Assembly: GCF_026262505.1 (NCBI RefSeq)
Contig: NC_067208.1
Location: forward strand, 18,361,962-18,425,961
Source of the DNA: Trichomonas vaginalis G3
Taxonomy: Eukaryota; Parabasalia; Trichomonadida; Trichomonadidae
Reading direction: 5' to 3'
DNA: 64,000 nt
Below are positions 48,153 to 63,100 of this stretch, one piece after another. Under the pieces are notes generated by a model. That model saw only the letters and a list, made by a program, of their open reading frames with translations, was not told where the DNA came from and ran no database searches. Numbering within the stretch: position 1 is the stretch's first letter; each line of letters begins with the position of its first letter. A program made the position numbers and the translations under genes.

Positions 48153-51100
48153 ATGGATAACTTGCTTATCCTGCTAATTCCCTTACTGGGATATGCAGGC
48201 CTTAATGCAATGTTAGCACTAAAAAGGCATAAGAGACGATCTTCTTTATCTAATAGACAGTTTGAAGAAGATTCAGATGGAGAATATTGCATTCAGGATG
48301 TCACAGAAGACACCGAATCTGCAAAAATCTCAATAGACAGCATCACTTGCCGCGATTCTCCGGATGCTATTCTCTTTCCATCAGAAGATAACGTTGAAAT
48401 TGTTGCTGACCACGTTAAAATAGAAAATAAAAGCGACAAACCACTTTCTTCAGAGAATGTTTACAGTGAAATTGGTGAACATATAGTTCCAACTATATTA
48501 TCTAGATTTTTACCTCAAATTAATATTCATTTCAACAAAATAGTCGAACAAAATTCTCAAGATAATAACGAAATCATTCATACAGATGCAATTGTCGACT
48601 TTGCCAAATCGAATATTGAAATTACGGAAAGTAATCAACAATCTTTTCCGATTATTTTTGGTAAATCCGAAGAGCAGATTATTAAAGACCATCAAAAATC
48701 AGTTTGCAACAGATTAACTATCAGCGAAGTACAAAATGAAATCACCGCGATTCCTGAAGAAAACAATTTTACAATTCAGAGTGAAGAAGTTTTCGAAAGA
48801 AAGAAGAACTTCAAATATTCAGCAGAAGATGAATATGTTCCACTCTCAATTATCAACAGACTCGCGTTTGAAAAATTTGAACACATAAATGTTCCATATT
48901 TACCATTCCCTGACTACAGAGCCATTCCTCCTGTTGAGAGAATCAATATCAGCATACCACCTGTCCATCATGAAGAAGATGGAGACCAATCTTATTCTCA
49001 TTCAGCTTCTAACGAGTCACAAGAAGGTTACAGTGAAGAGTCAGAGGTTACATCAAACGTTGAACCAACAAATGCTTCTCAATTAGAAAAAATACAACCA
49101 ATTGATGTCGATATTGAAGAACCATCGAAAGAAAACGTTACAGAACAACTTTCACAAGAAGATATTAATGATACAAGCGCAATTGATCAAATAAATCCTG
49201 AACAAGATAATCTTAATATTTCATTACTTAATGATATCAATCAAATACAAAATATTGATAGCCAACATCCAGGAAATTATGAATTATATGATCCGTTCTA
49301 CGTTAAGCCAAAATATTCCGTTCAACCGACTCAAATTATTTTTGCTCAACCTGTTCAAACTGAAACAAAGTCAAATGAGCCAAATGAAGGACACAAATCT
49401 CCGAAATCATCTCAAAATTCCGAAAATGATTACGAAGAAGATTTTGATCAAATTCATGCACGAGATGTAGGATTTGAGTTCACAACCGCAGAAATTGATG
49501 AAAGCTCAAGCGTCGAGACACATATTTCTGCTGTTGATCAAAATATTGTTCGACCATTGATCGAAATTTCGGAAATTGATTATCACCAATATGATAACAA
49601 TGAAGATGTTAAGATAGAAATGTCTTCTGTTTTGGAATTTTCTTATGATAATTTGGAATCTCAAAAATTATTATCTGAAACAACAGATTTACTTGATAAT
49701 TCTGATTCAAATCAACAAAATGGACATATTGATCTCATGTTTTCAAGTTATACTGAGATTAATTTGCCGATTTCAGATGAAATTTCTGAAATCAAAGAAA
49801 ACGTAGTTCCAATAGTACAATCAGAACAAGCCGAACCAGAGAAACCAATAGAACTATCAATTTCTGAATCATTTGGACAGAATATTATTATTCAATCTGA
49901 AATTGAAGAAATTCCACAAAAAGAAGAGATCAAACTTGAAATAACCCAAAATGAGAACATTTCTATTGAAAGAGATATTAAGGATCTGAAGTTTGAGAAA
50001 TTTGATCAATTTAATTTGGAAAATCAAAGAAGAAAACTTGTTTTATCGGACAATATCATTGAGATGAACTTGGCTTATTCAACATTCCAGTTGATCCAAT
50101 CCAATTTTGTCGAATTTGAACAAATATTTTCAGATAAACTCAAAATTTGCAAACAAATTGTTGAATTACACCTTCCAATTTCAGATGCTGAACAAGGAAA
50201 TCAACTTCAGCCATCAGAACTCAAAGAAACTCATGTTGATTTACAAGATTTACAAGAAAATCAACAAGAAAGTGATAAATTTGTCGATCAAAATACATTG
50301 ACCAACTTATTTGAACCTCCTGTTTTGTCGATGTCCGAAATTGAGAATTTAATTTCCGTAAATGAAGGAAATGAGAAAGAATTTGTATTGAGTGATATCA
50401 AGAACATCATCAATATCAATGATAGATCAAATGATCTCTCCATTTCTCAAATCCCGACATTCTTTGTCATTCCTTCGATTAAATCAGAAACAGAAATTAG
50501 TCAAACAACTCTTTCAATGTCACAAATTGAGAGTTTGGATGAAATTCAACTTCCTTCTGACCTCAAATACAGTGAAGTATCGAATTTCAATATTAAAAAC
50601 GATAACTCTCAATTTGAAAACGGTTTGACAATGACAGAAATCTCAAATATCAACATTTCACCAGTAAAGAGTGAAGAACAAAACCTTTCACTGTCATCAT
50701 CATTGTTCCATGTGTTCGATAACAATGATAACCAAGAAAGAAATGTTTTGATGATTTCTAATCTGGAATTTTCTCAGAAAAGTGACAAAGAAGAACCAAA
50801 CTTAGAGATTTCAAACACAGAAATCAATCTTCCAAACAAAGAAGACATTTCTCAGATACTCCTCGAAATTTCTCAACCAGAAATTAATCAGAAAAGTGAC
50901 AAAGAAATGACACTTTTACAATTATCACAACCAGAATTTTCTTTGCAAAATAATAATGAAAATGAAGCCAAATTCTTGGAAATTTCTCAACCAGAATTTT
51001 CATTACAAAACAAATCAGAAAAATTCGAACCATTTTTGGAAATTTCTCAACCAGAAATTAATCAGAAAAGTGACAAAGAAATGACACTTTTACAACTATC

Positions 51101-54100
51101 ACAACCAGAATTTTCATTACAAAACAACAATGAAAATGAAGAAGAAGAGGAAGAAGGAGAAATCAAAGAAAGATCATTGATGATTTTGGATGATGATAAA
51201 AATTTGTCACTTTTACCAGAAAAAAGTGAAAAATTAAATATTCCAGAGTTTGAAATCTCCAAATCTGTCTTCAATACAATTGGTTTCAACGAAAACAAAC
51301 AACCAATTATATCTGATATTGTCATTTACGAATTTAATGATGAAAAGAATTCACAAAAACTGACAATTTGTACCGAAGAAACATTTGATGTTGAAAACAA
51401 CAAAAATGAGTTAAACATTGATCCAATTATCTTTGAATACCATGCTTCCATTTCTCCTGAGATAAGAAATGTTTTATCTCCTATCGAATCATTTGACAAA
51501 GATTATAAACAAAATAATTTGTCTTTCTCTGATAATTCAAATGAATTCATAAGAATAGGAAATGAAACAAATTTGTTGGAAATTTCCAATGAATCATTCT
51601 TCGTTGAATCTAAGGCAGACAAGATTAAATTGGAGACATCAAATGTCAACGAAAAACATCAGTTCAGACAGATGTCTAAACTCAGCTATTCCAAACCATC
51701 AGAACTATTCTTCTTCGATCCATCAACTCTACCTCATTACGGATTTGAGTTCCAATCATTCGATTCAGAACCAATCGAACAGAAAATACCTGAATTCTCA
51801 TTCAGTACAGCTCTCCATCACAAGGAAGTTACTCAAAACGAAACACTTCTTTCTTGTGCAACTGTTCCAACATATTACTTATACATCGCTCCAAACGAAA
51901 ATCAAAATGAAAATGAAAAAGAAAAAGTGACAATTTCAAAAAATCCAACAGAAGAAAATAATGGCGAAGAAGAGTCCCATCCAGATAAAAATGACACTAA
52001 AGAAGCAAATCATCAAGAAAATGAAGAAGAAAATATTCCAGAAAATGTTGAAAATAATGATGTTGTTGAAAGAAATAATTTAAGTGTTTCTAATAATGAA
52101 AATGAATTTGAGCTGATAATGAGTGATGTTTCACATCAGTTTGTGGAACAGATACCTTCACAATTGACATTAGTAACAAATATCATTGACCACTCATCAT
52201 TTGAAAGAAATCCACTTTCAACATCAGAAATTTTCACTGAACAATCATTGAATTTAGTTGATCAAAACGAGTTTTACAAACAAAAACTATCAATTTCAAA
52301 TGATTGCACATGCATAATTGATCTACAAAAACCACTTAGTTTATCACCAATATCACAAACACTTATATCTATCCAACCAAAACAAAACAAATTCAATATC
52401 AAAGAACAAGAAATCATCGAAATTAAACCAGAAGAAAAAATCAATGAAGAAGAGAAACAAACCAATATATTTAGTGAAATCAAATTACTAGATACATTCG
52501 AAGTTCCTCTTCGTGAAATTAACTCTAAAATCATCAAGTTAAGAGATGAATTTTATGACAATTCTGGTTTACAAAAACTGTTATCTTTGAATACTTTACA
52601 TGACATTTCACTTTCACCTGAGAAGAAAGTTTATAACTTAACGAGATATCAAAGTGAAACAGAGATTATAGAAGCAACAATTCCTTCTTTGAGTGAATCA
52701 CAACCTTCTCATTTCAATTTCACTTTATCTGACCAAGTTAAATTAGAAATCAATGAAATTTCAAATGATTTCGATAAAGAAAACGAAACAAATAAACTTG
52801 AAGTCAGTGAAATGAATTATCAGTTCAGTGACAAGGAATCTAAAGTTAATTTATCAGAAAGTTTCGTTGATGAACATAATTTCGACCAAAATCAAAATGA
52901 TTTAACAACTTCTGAATCCAATTATGTATTTAGAGATTCAAATGAAGTCAAACTTGAGAAATCAGGATCAACACATCATTTCTTTGAATCGAAACCAAAA
53001 CTATCAGTCATGAAACCAACAGAACAATTCTATTGTGAGAATGATTTGTCTACTCCTTTGAGATATGAAATAGAAACACAATCAACAGACAAATTATCTC
53101 CAAATATGAAATTGGATAATGATATTTACAATGTAAGTATTGATTTGACTGATGAAAGATATCAATTGGATATTTCTAACTCTGTTTATTCTTCATTTAA
53201 CTTTGGCGAGAAAGAAAAAATTAAATGTGAGATTTCATCAGAAGAAATTGTTAATTTTGCAGAAAAAGTTCAAACAAAACTTGGAATTTCTACATCAATT
53301 TCATCATCATTTACATTTGTTCCATCATTAAATGTCGATAAATATGAAATTGACATTGAAAACGAAACGAAAGAATTCTCTGTTTGTCACAATGATTCAA
53401 TTGACATTGTTTGCGAAGAAAAAGAAGTAGAAAGTAAAGATGTTGATAAAGACTTCAATGAATCAGAATCAGAAGAAGTTAAAACACTTAATCTTTCTAT
53501 TGAAAGTAACGAAATCATTGACAAGATTTCATCACCACAAAACTTATCTATCACCGATGACATCAATGAATTCGAGATTGAAGCAAGAATTCCTCAACAA
53601 TTTAGTCTTATTTCACAAGAAGTTGCCAATTCACCAAGTACGAAACGAAACATCTCTATTTTAAGTGACGTTTATGAATTCTCTAAATCGGAAACAGAAA
53701 ATGTTCAATTTTCAGTTGATTCTCATCATATCTTTGATCAAGAAGAATTGACTAAACATAACTTATCAATCACAGAAACAGCAACCGAATATGAGAAATC
53801 AGAAAATAATATCAAATTCGATATTAATTCCCAAGACATCTTTGAGAAACAAATAGAAGATAAACAGAAGATTAATCTTTCCGTTGATTCACATGATATC
53901 TTTGAGAAAGAACAAGAGAAGTTTAATGTTTCTATTTCAGAGAATAAGAATGAATTTGAAAAACAAGAACAAAATATTAAATTAGATATTGATTCACATG
54001 ATATCTTTGAGAAGAAAGAAGAGAAGTTTAATGTTTCTATTTCAGAGAATAAGAATGAATTTGAAAAACAAGAACAAAATATTAAATTAGATATTGATTC

Positions 54101-57100
54101 ACATGATATCTTTGAGAAGAAAGAAGAGAAACAAAATGTTTCTATTTCACAAGAAAAGAATGAATTTGAAGTTTCCGAACAAACAATTAATCTTTCAGTT
54201 GATTCACAGAACATCTTCGAAAAGAATGAAAAGATTAATTTATCAGTTAATAATGATTTGAATGAATTTGAAAGAGAAGAAGTTCAAAAACAAGAATTAA
54301 GTTTGAATTCTAGCGAAATCTTTGAATTGAACCAAGAAAAACAAAGCTTATCAATTACCAAAGATGTAAATAGTTTCGAATTTGAACTACAAAAGATCAA
54401 TCTTTCAGTTGATTCCCATAATATTATTGACATATCTGAGAAAGAGAAACCAAATGTTTCTATTTCTCAAGAAAAGAATGAATTCAAAGTTAAAGAAATG
54501 AATAACAATTTATTTGTTAATTCCAATGAAATCTTTGAAAAGAATGAAGAGAAACAAAACTTATCTATAACTGATGACATCAATGAGTTCGAAAAACAAG
54601 AACAGAAGATTAAATTAGATATTAACTCTCATGATGTATTTGAGAAAGAAACAGAGAAGATTAATTTATCAGTTAATTCACAAGAAATCATTGACATTGC
54701 AATGAAAGAAGAAGATAAAGAAAAGAAACAAAACTTATCAATTACTAATCATTTGGATGAATTCGAAGTTGAGCAACAAACCAAAGAAATTAAATATGAA
54801 GTTAACAAATGTGAAATCTTAACAATTGAATCAACAAGAACTGAATTTGAACTTAGCAAAGCAACACAATTTGTTTACATTCCAACACAAAACGAATTTA
54901 GTGTTAGCTCATCAACAATTTATGAGATTCCAACAACAGAAAGAAATCTTTCTCTTTATACAAATGAATTTGTTGAAATTCCATATGAAAATGTTGAAAC
55001 CAAATCTGAAATTTACAAACCAACAATTGAATTCTCAGAAGATATTTCACATAAAAAACCAGAAACTACAAGAAAAGTTAATTTATCATTGAATACAAAC
55101 AATGTTGTTGAACTTAAATCAGAAATTTCTCGACCAAAGATTGACATTTCCCAAGAACTTTCTCATGAAAAACTTGAAAATGTTTCAAATCTTTCATTAA
55201 ATACAAACGAAATTGTTGAAATTCCTTATGAAGTTGTTAATCTCGAATATTCACAGTTTGATGTCCAATTCGCTTCAGAAGAGAAAGAAATTCATTTAGA
55301 ACAAACTAAATTAGATGAAATACATATTGACAACGAAGAACAAAAATTAGATTTGAGCAAATCAAGTTATTTCATTTATTCTCCAATAATTAATACAGAA
55401 CTTTCTATTTCTCAACAAAACCAGTTTGAAATTGAAAATGAAATCAAATTGGAATCATCTAAATCATTAGTTAATGAAAGAACAGAGAACAAAGTTAATT
55501 TTGTTGTTTCTGATTCAACAAATTATGAATCAATCAAAACAAATGATTCTAATTTGATGAATTACAAATCAGAACCAATAAATATCATTTCTGAAGTTAA
55601 AGAAAACGAAATCAATTCAAGAGATATGAATTTTGATTTCACAGAACAAAAAGAATTATCAATAACTAAAGAAAAAATTATTGATATTTCTCCAACAGAA
55701 TCAAACAGAGTCATTCAATCTGAAACATTTGAAATTTCAAAGCCACAATTAAATTTAGTTCAATCCGAAGCATTTTACAATTTCAGTGATAAACCAACCA
55801 TTAAATTGTCTTCTTCTGATTCATTCTTCAATTTCATTGAGATGGAGAAACCACATCTTTCTCATTTGAAGCCAACAGAACAATTCTATTGCCAGAATGA
55901 TGAAATCAAATATGATGTTTCAACACAATCAGTTGAAGAAGAAACTCCAGAATTTGAAATTTCTAAGTCATCTTTCTTCAATTATATTCCATTAGAAACA
56001 GAAGGTTTGTCTATTTCTGAATCCAAACATTTAACTGTTGATAACAAAGTTGATTTGGAAATGAGTGAAATGAATTATGATTCATTTGATTCCCATGAAA
56101 AATCAAATCTTTTGACTTCAATTTCTCAAGAATTTGTTTTGTCAGAAAAAGAAATTGAACTCAAATTCAGTGACATGAATTATGATTCATTCACATTTGA
56201 TTCAATTCCAAACATGACAACAATCAACACAGAAGTATTTAATACTAAATCATCCCAAGAAATTCCAACATTTGTTACATTAAATTCTGTTGTTGGAGAT
56301 TTCATTCCAAGAGAAATTGTATTAAGAACTTCTTCACCAATTATTGAAGATTTACCAAAGATTAACCGTGAACTCACACAAACAAATGAAGAAATCTTTT
56401 CAAGTACTTATTATGTACCTGTTTATTCCATTGATACATCAGTAATTACCGAAATTGATCAAAATGAATCAATAACACAAACAAATATTCAAAAGCATGT
56501 TTATTCAGTTATTAATTCTATTGTTGGAAGTATTGATCCAGTAAATGAAGAAATTTACCATGAATTTACACAAACAAATGAAGAAATATTCACTAACAAT
56601 TATACAAAACCTGCTTATTCAGTTGTTAGTTCTATTGTTGGAAATATTGATCCAGAAAAGATTCCTGAATTGACTCAAACAAATGAAGAAATCTTTACTA
56701 CAACAAGTTCTTATTCTGTTCCAAGTTATTCTACGACAACTTCTGTTATAAGTGAAATAGAACCAAGAGAAATTGTTCTTAGATCATCCAATGTTTTGTC
56801 GAATGAAATTATTGAAAAGAAAGTTGATTTGTCAATTAATTCTGAGTTAGAACCAATTTCTATCATCAAAGAAAATCATTTATCCTTAAATCAAAATGAA
56901 AAAATTGATTTCGTTCCAACAAAGAATGAATTCGAATTAAGTAAAGTTTCTTATTCTAAAGTCATCACTGAAGAAGAGGAAGAACAAGAGATTGCAAGTA
57001 GAGATGCAAAGTTTGACTTAAGTGAGCAAAAAGAACTTTCCAATCACAATGAAATTGTATTTGATTTCGTTCCAAATCAAACAAACAAATTCAATTTGGA

Positions 57101-60100
57101 CAAATTCGATGAAATATCAATTTCTCCGAAAGTTTATTTGTTGAGTCATTGGAGTAGTGAAGAAACAGAAATCAAATCAGAATCAATTTCATTTGAAACG
57201 AGTAACATTTCTCATTTCAATTACCAGAATGAAGAAAATAAGAAAGAAATCAAACTTGAAATTGGTTTAGAATCATTTGAAACTGTTTCAAATGTTGTTG
57301 TTGATTACAAACCTAAATTAGAATCATTTGTAATTAATGATTTCGAAATCCAAAATGAACAGAAATTAGAGAAATATAATGAAATCATTTCCGATATTTC
57401 TAATGAACAACAACAACTTGAAATGAGTAAATCAGTTCATAACCATCTAGATTTGGCAGAAAAATTAGATCTAATTATTTCCGATTCACAAACAAATGAA
57501 ATTTCTGAAATCAAACATGATTTCAACTTAATTTCTCATAATCCATTAGAAATAGAACAAACAAAGAAGAAATTACAGATTTCTAACAATGATTTCTATG
57601 TTGAAAATCATAATGAAATCAATCTTAAGACTATTGCTTTAGATTCATTTGAAATCGAACAAGCAAAGAAAGTTTTAGTTGAAAATGAAAAGAAAGTTGT
57701 TGAACTTCAAAAAGTTATTTTGGATTCATTCGATATTGATCAAACAAAGAAGATCAAATTAGATATTTCTAATAATGATTTCTTTGTTGAAAATCAAAAT
57801 GAAATCAATCTTCAAACCATAGTTTTAGATTCATTTGAATTCGAACAAGTTAATAAGAAATTAGAGATTTCTAATACTGATTTCTTTGTCGAAAATATGA
57901 AGAATGAGATTAAATTAGACACAGTTAAATTTGATCCATTTGAAATAGAGAAAACAAAGAAAGAATTATCAATTTCAAACAATGATTTCTCAATCAATAA
58001 CGAACAAATTTCAGTTAAATATGAAACAGTTAAATTTGATTCATTTGACATAATTAACAGTTATTCTCCACTTCTTTCGATTGTTTCAAATGATTCATTG
58101 TATTTAGAGAAAGAAGAGAAACAAACTAAATATGAAAAAGAGTTATTAGAATCGTTTGAAGTTCCAATTCTTCAAAAATCTTTGACATTTATTAGTCAAA
58201 ATTCATATGAAATTGATTTACCAACAAAGAATGAATTATCAATTTCAAATGACATCAATTCATTTAACAATGAACAGAAGATTGTTAAATATGAAACAAT
58301 TGTTTTAGATTCATTTGAATTCCCATTAATTTCTCAACCAAATGAAGAAGAAAAAGATTTGGCAGTTTCTTATCAAGAAAAGAAAGAAAATCCTGTTTTG
58401 TCCGTTGTTTCAAGCGAAGTTTATTACATTGATAATCAAATCAAATCCGTTTCATTATCATTGATTGAACAAAAACCATTTGAAGTCATTCATCAATTAC
58501 CTGTTTTAGAATTAAGTTTATCATTATCAAACGAAGAAGTTTATAATGAAAAAGTTCTTTCTAAACATGATGAAACAATTGGAGACATAAAGAATGAAAC
58601 AGAATTGAGCTTTGATTACAGCAATTCTGTTTATACATCATTCACAAACGAATCAGAAACAAAGGATTTGTTGATAAGTGATTCATTGTCGAATGATTTC
58701 ACTCAGAAACCAAAACTTTCTTGGATCAGAGAAGAAATCTTTTACTTGGAAACAGATCAAGATTTCAGATATCTCCACAACGCTTTGTCATTATCAAATG
58801 CAAATCATTGCCAAGCTTCTTATGTTTACTACGAAAATGTTGAGAGTCAACTTTCCCTTGTTTCAATGACTGAACCAATTGAAATATTACCTAAAGAAGA
58901 ATCAATAAATAACAACAAATTACTTGAGATTTCATCAGCATCACAACATGAAACAGAATACAAACCATCATTGACAGTTAACTCGGACATTGACATCACA
59001 GACATCGAACACAACATCAATGTTGAATTAAGAATCTCAGGAACGACATCAGAAGAACGAACAATTTTAGCTCATCCAACACTTTCCATTGAAGAAAACG
59101 AATCCTCAATTGATCTCAACACAGAACCAAATAATACAACATTTGACATTGTTCATAATGAATCAATCATTGACATTGATTCAGAAACAAATAATAATAA
59201 ATCCAAACTTGATCTCAGTGATGTCATTGTTGAAACTATTGAACGTGAAGAACATCAATTTGAACTTTCCGATCACAGATCTATTTATGAACAACAATCT
59301 ATCAAAGTTTGTGAATCCTCTGTTGAATTCATCATTGATCAAGAAGAGAAAGAATCAACTAAATCATTAATTGTCTCACAATCACAAGACGAAATCGACA
59401 TTTATTCAGAACCAACATCACTTGAATATTCGACAACAACATATTCCGAATTTGTTAGTAGAATCGAAAAAACAAATGAAGAACCAACAGAAAAGAAAGA
59501 AAATCTTTCACTTTCAGTTTCCGAAATCAATTCCACAAACATTGATTATTCTAATCAACTTTCAGTCTCTGATGTTTCTTTGATTGATCATTCACATGAA
59601 CCAACACTTTCATACACAATCAATCATGAAAGTATTGATTTATTACGAACAATTCCACTTGACTTCTCAAGTCTTAATTCATATGAAAATGACTTCAAAC
59701 AACCAACTCTTTCCATTTACGAAAGCAATAATGAAATTAATATTGAAGAACAAAAGACTAAACTTGATATTTCAACAGAATCTTCCTCAAACTTCTACTA
59801 TTCACCATCATTAACTCTTAAGAGTTCAGTTGAAGAAGTTAATGTTGAATCAATTTTGTCTACATCATTTGGATTCTCAGAAATTTCTTCCAAACAATAT
59901 ACTGTTGAAGAAGAAGAAACAAGTGATGATTCAGTAGATTTTAATTACAGCAAACTTGATTACTTCAGAGTTATTGGAGAAAAGTTCACAGATCATGATC
60001 TTAAACTCACACTTTCAACAAACGAAGTTTATTCACAAGAGAAAGATAAAGAAACAGATAAAAGAGAACATAATCTTAGTGTTGTTTCACAACCAACAGA

Positions 60101-63100
60101 AGAAATCACATCAAATGTTGTTAAGTCAGAACTTAATATTTCATCCATTGATTCATTTGAAGTCAACAAACAATTTTCATCTAATAACGAAATCAAATCA
60201 CAAGAAAACATTTTCATTTCATCACAACAACAAACCGAATCATTTGAACTTTCTAAATTATCAACATTCGAATATCATCCAGATAATACTAATAGTTCAT
60301 TTGCATTACACAATGAAGAAACAATGTTTATTAATAACAATCACAAACAGAACAATGTTTTGAATTCACAACCAACAATTTTCATTTCAAATGACGAATC
60401 CAAGAAACAACTTGATGTTTCAACAACAACATCATATGAGAAAGAAGAAGAAGAAGAAAAAGAAATTGTTGAAGAATTTAAAGAAGACAAATCACATTCA
60501 TTTGTTATTTCTAATGAAAACATCATCAGTTATGAATCATCCTTAGTTGACAGAACATTTAATACTACAAATAGTTTGGTCAGTGACATTGAACCACGCG
60601 AAATCATTCTTCGCTCATCATCTGCTTTATCCAATGAAATCATTGAAAACAAAGTTGATTTGTTAATTGACACAAATGTATTTGAATTACCTAAAGAAGA
60701 AATCAAATACGAAATTTGTGAAAATGAGTCATCAATATTCGAACAAATTCCACAAGAACACGAAAATGTTCTTTCTGATTTTGTTCATTCAGTTGATATC
60801 CAAGAAAACACTTCAGTTCTCAATGTTATTTCACTTGAACAAATCAACATCATTCCAGAAGAAACAGAGTTATTATCAAGAGACGCCAGATTTGATGGAA
60901 ATGAAAACAAAGAACTTTCAAATTACAATGAAACAATATTTGATTTCGTTCCAACAAACAAATCATCAATAACTAACTTTGAGAATATCAACATTTCTCC
61001 TGTTTCTAAATCATATAATTTGTCTCATTTCAACTCAGAAACAGAAGTAATTGAACCAACATCAATTGATTTCTCAACAAGTGATGTTACTTATAACATT
61101 TACCAAATTAATGAACAAAGGAAACTTTCATTAGAATCAAATCTTTATAATGATTTTGTTGATCTTACTAAGTCTAAAGATGAAAAACAATTAGAAATTC
61201 ATAATGAAATCATCACTGAAATCAATATACTACCAAGTGATTTATCTATTAGCAAAGCTGTTGTTAACATTGTTAAACCAGAAATCGTTAATTTATCAAT
61301 CACAGAACTTGAGAAATTCTCCATTGATAACAAACAAAATACTGAATCTTCCATTGATAATTCAACAATTTCTATTGATCCAGAAGATAAATTATCATTA
61401 GAAACAAGTGAATTAGAAGTTCATGATTATAATTTGTCTGAAAAGACGAATTTAGTTCAATCAGAATCAAATTATCACTTCAAAGATTCAGCAGAAATCA
61501 AACTTTCCAAGTCAGAATCATTCCATCATTTCTGCAGTTCTCAACCAAATCTTTCTATTATGAAGCCAACAGAACAGTTCTACTGCGAGAAAGATAACTA
61601 TAACAAGTTCAATTGCGAGATTTCATCAGAAGAAATTGTTAATTTTGCAGAAAAAGTTCAAACAAAACTTGGAATTTCTACATCAATTTCATCATCATTT
61701 ACATTTGTTCCATCATTAAATGTCGATAAATATGAAATTGACATTGAAAACGAAACGAAAGAATTCTCTGTTTGTCACAATGATTCAATTGACATTGTTT
61801 GCGAAGAAAAAGAAGTAGAAAGTAAAGATGTTGATAAAGACTTCAATGAATCAGAATCAGAAGAAGTTAAAACACTTAATCTTTCTATTGAAAGTAACGA
61901 AATCATTGACAAGATTTCATCACCACAAAACTTATCTATCACCGATGACATCAATGAATTCGAGATTGAAGCAAGAATTCCTCAACAATTTAGTCTTATT
62001 TCACAAGAAGTTGCCAATTCACCAAGTACGAAACAAAACATCTCTATTTTAAGTGACGTTTATGAATTCTCTAAATCGGAAACAGAAAATGTTCAATTTT
62101 CAGTTGATTCACATGATATCTTTGATCAAGAAGAATTGACTAAACATAACTTATCAATCACAGAAACAGCAACCGAATATGAGAAATCAGAAAATAATAT
62201 CAAATTCGATATTAATTCCCAAGACATCTTTGAGAAACAAATCGAAGATAAACAGAAGATTAATCTTTCCGTTGATTCACATGATATCTTTGAGAAAGAA
62301 CAAGAGAAGTTTAATGTTTCTATTTCAGAGGATAAGAATGAATTTGAAAAACAAGAACAAAATATTAAATTAGATATTGATTCACATGATATCTTCGAAA
62401 AGAATGAAGAAGAAAAACAAAACGTTTCTATTTCACAAGAAAAGAATGAATTTGAAGTTTCCGAACAAACAATTAATCTTTCAGTTGATTCTCAGAACAT
62501 CTTCGAGAAGAAGGAAGAAAAGATTAATTTATCAGTTAATTCACAAGAAATCATTGACATTGCAATGAAAGAAGAAGATGAAGAAAAGAAACATAACTTA
62601 TCAATTACTAATCATTTGGATGAATTCGAAGTTGAACAACAAACCAAAGAAACACTTCATATTTCAGAATCTCTACACTCTACTATTTCTCATGAAGCAC
62701 AACTTGTTATTTCAGGTGACATCGACATCACAGATCTTGATCCACATAATCAACCAAGTGATGAAAATCATAATCTTTCACTTGAAGTTGGTGATTTGAA
62801 TGTTCATGAAACAGTTGAAGAGCAAACTAAAGAACCAATTAAATATGAAGTTAACAAATGTGAAATTGCATCAATAGAATCAACAACAACTGAATTTGAA
62901 CTTAGCAAACCATCACAATTTGTTTACATTCCAATCACAAATGAAATCAGTGTTAGTTCTTCAACATTCTATGAGATTCCAACAACAGAAAGAAAACTTT
63001 CTCTTTATACAAATGAATTTGTTGAAATTCCATATAAAAATGGTGAAACCAAATCAGAAACTATTTACAAACCAACAATTGAGTTCTCAGAAGATATTTC

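Noticed and set aside
49231-62799. Dozens of short plus- and minus-strand frames of 60-160 residues rich in Gln, His, Asn, Ile or Ser
   Set aside because: They are shadows of the giant gene in other frames and repeat at the same distances as its duplications. None shows a domain.
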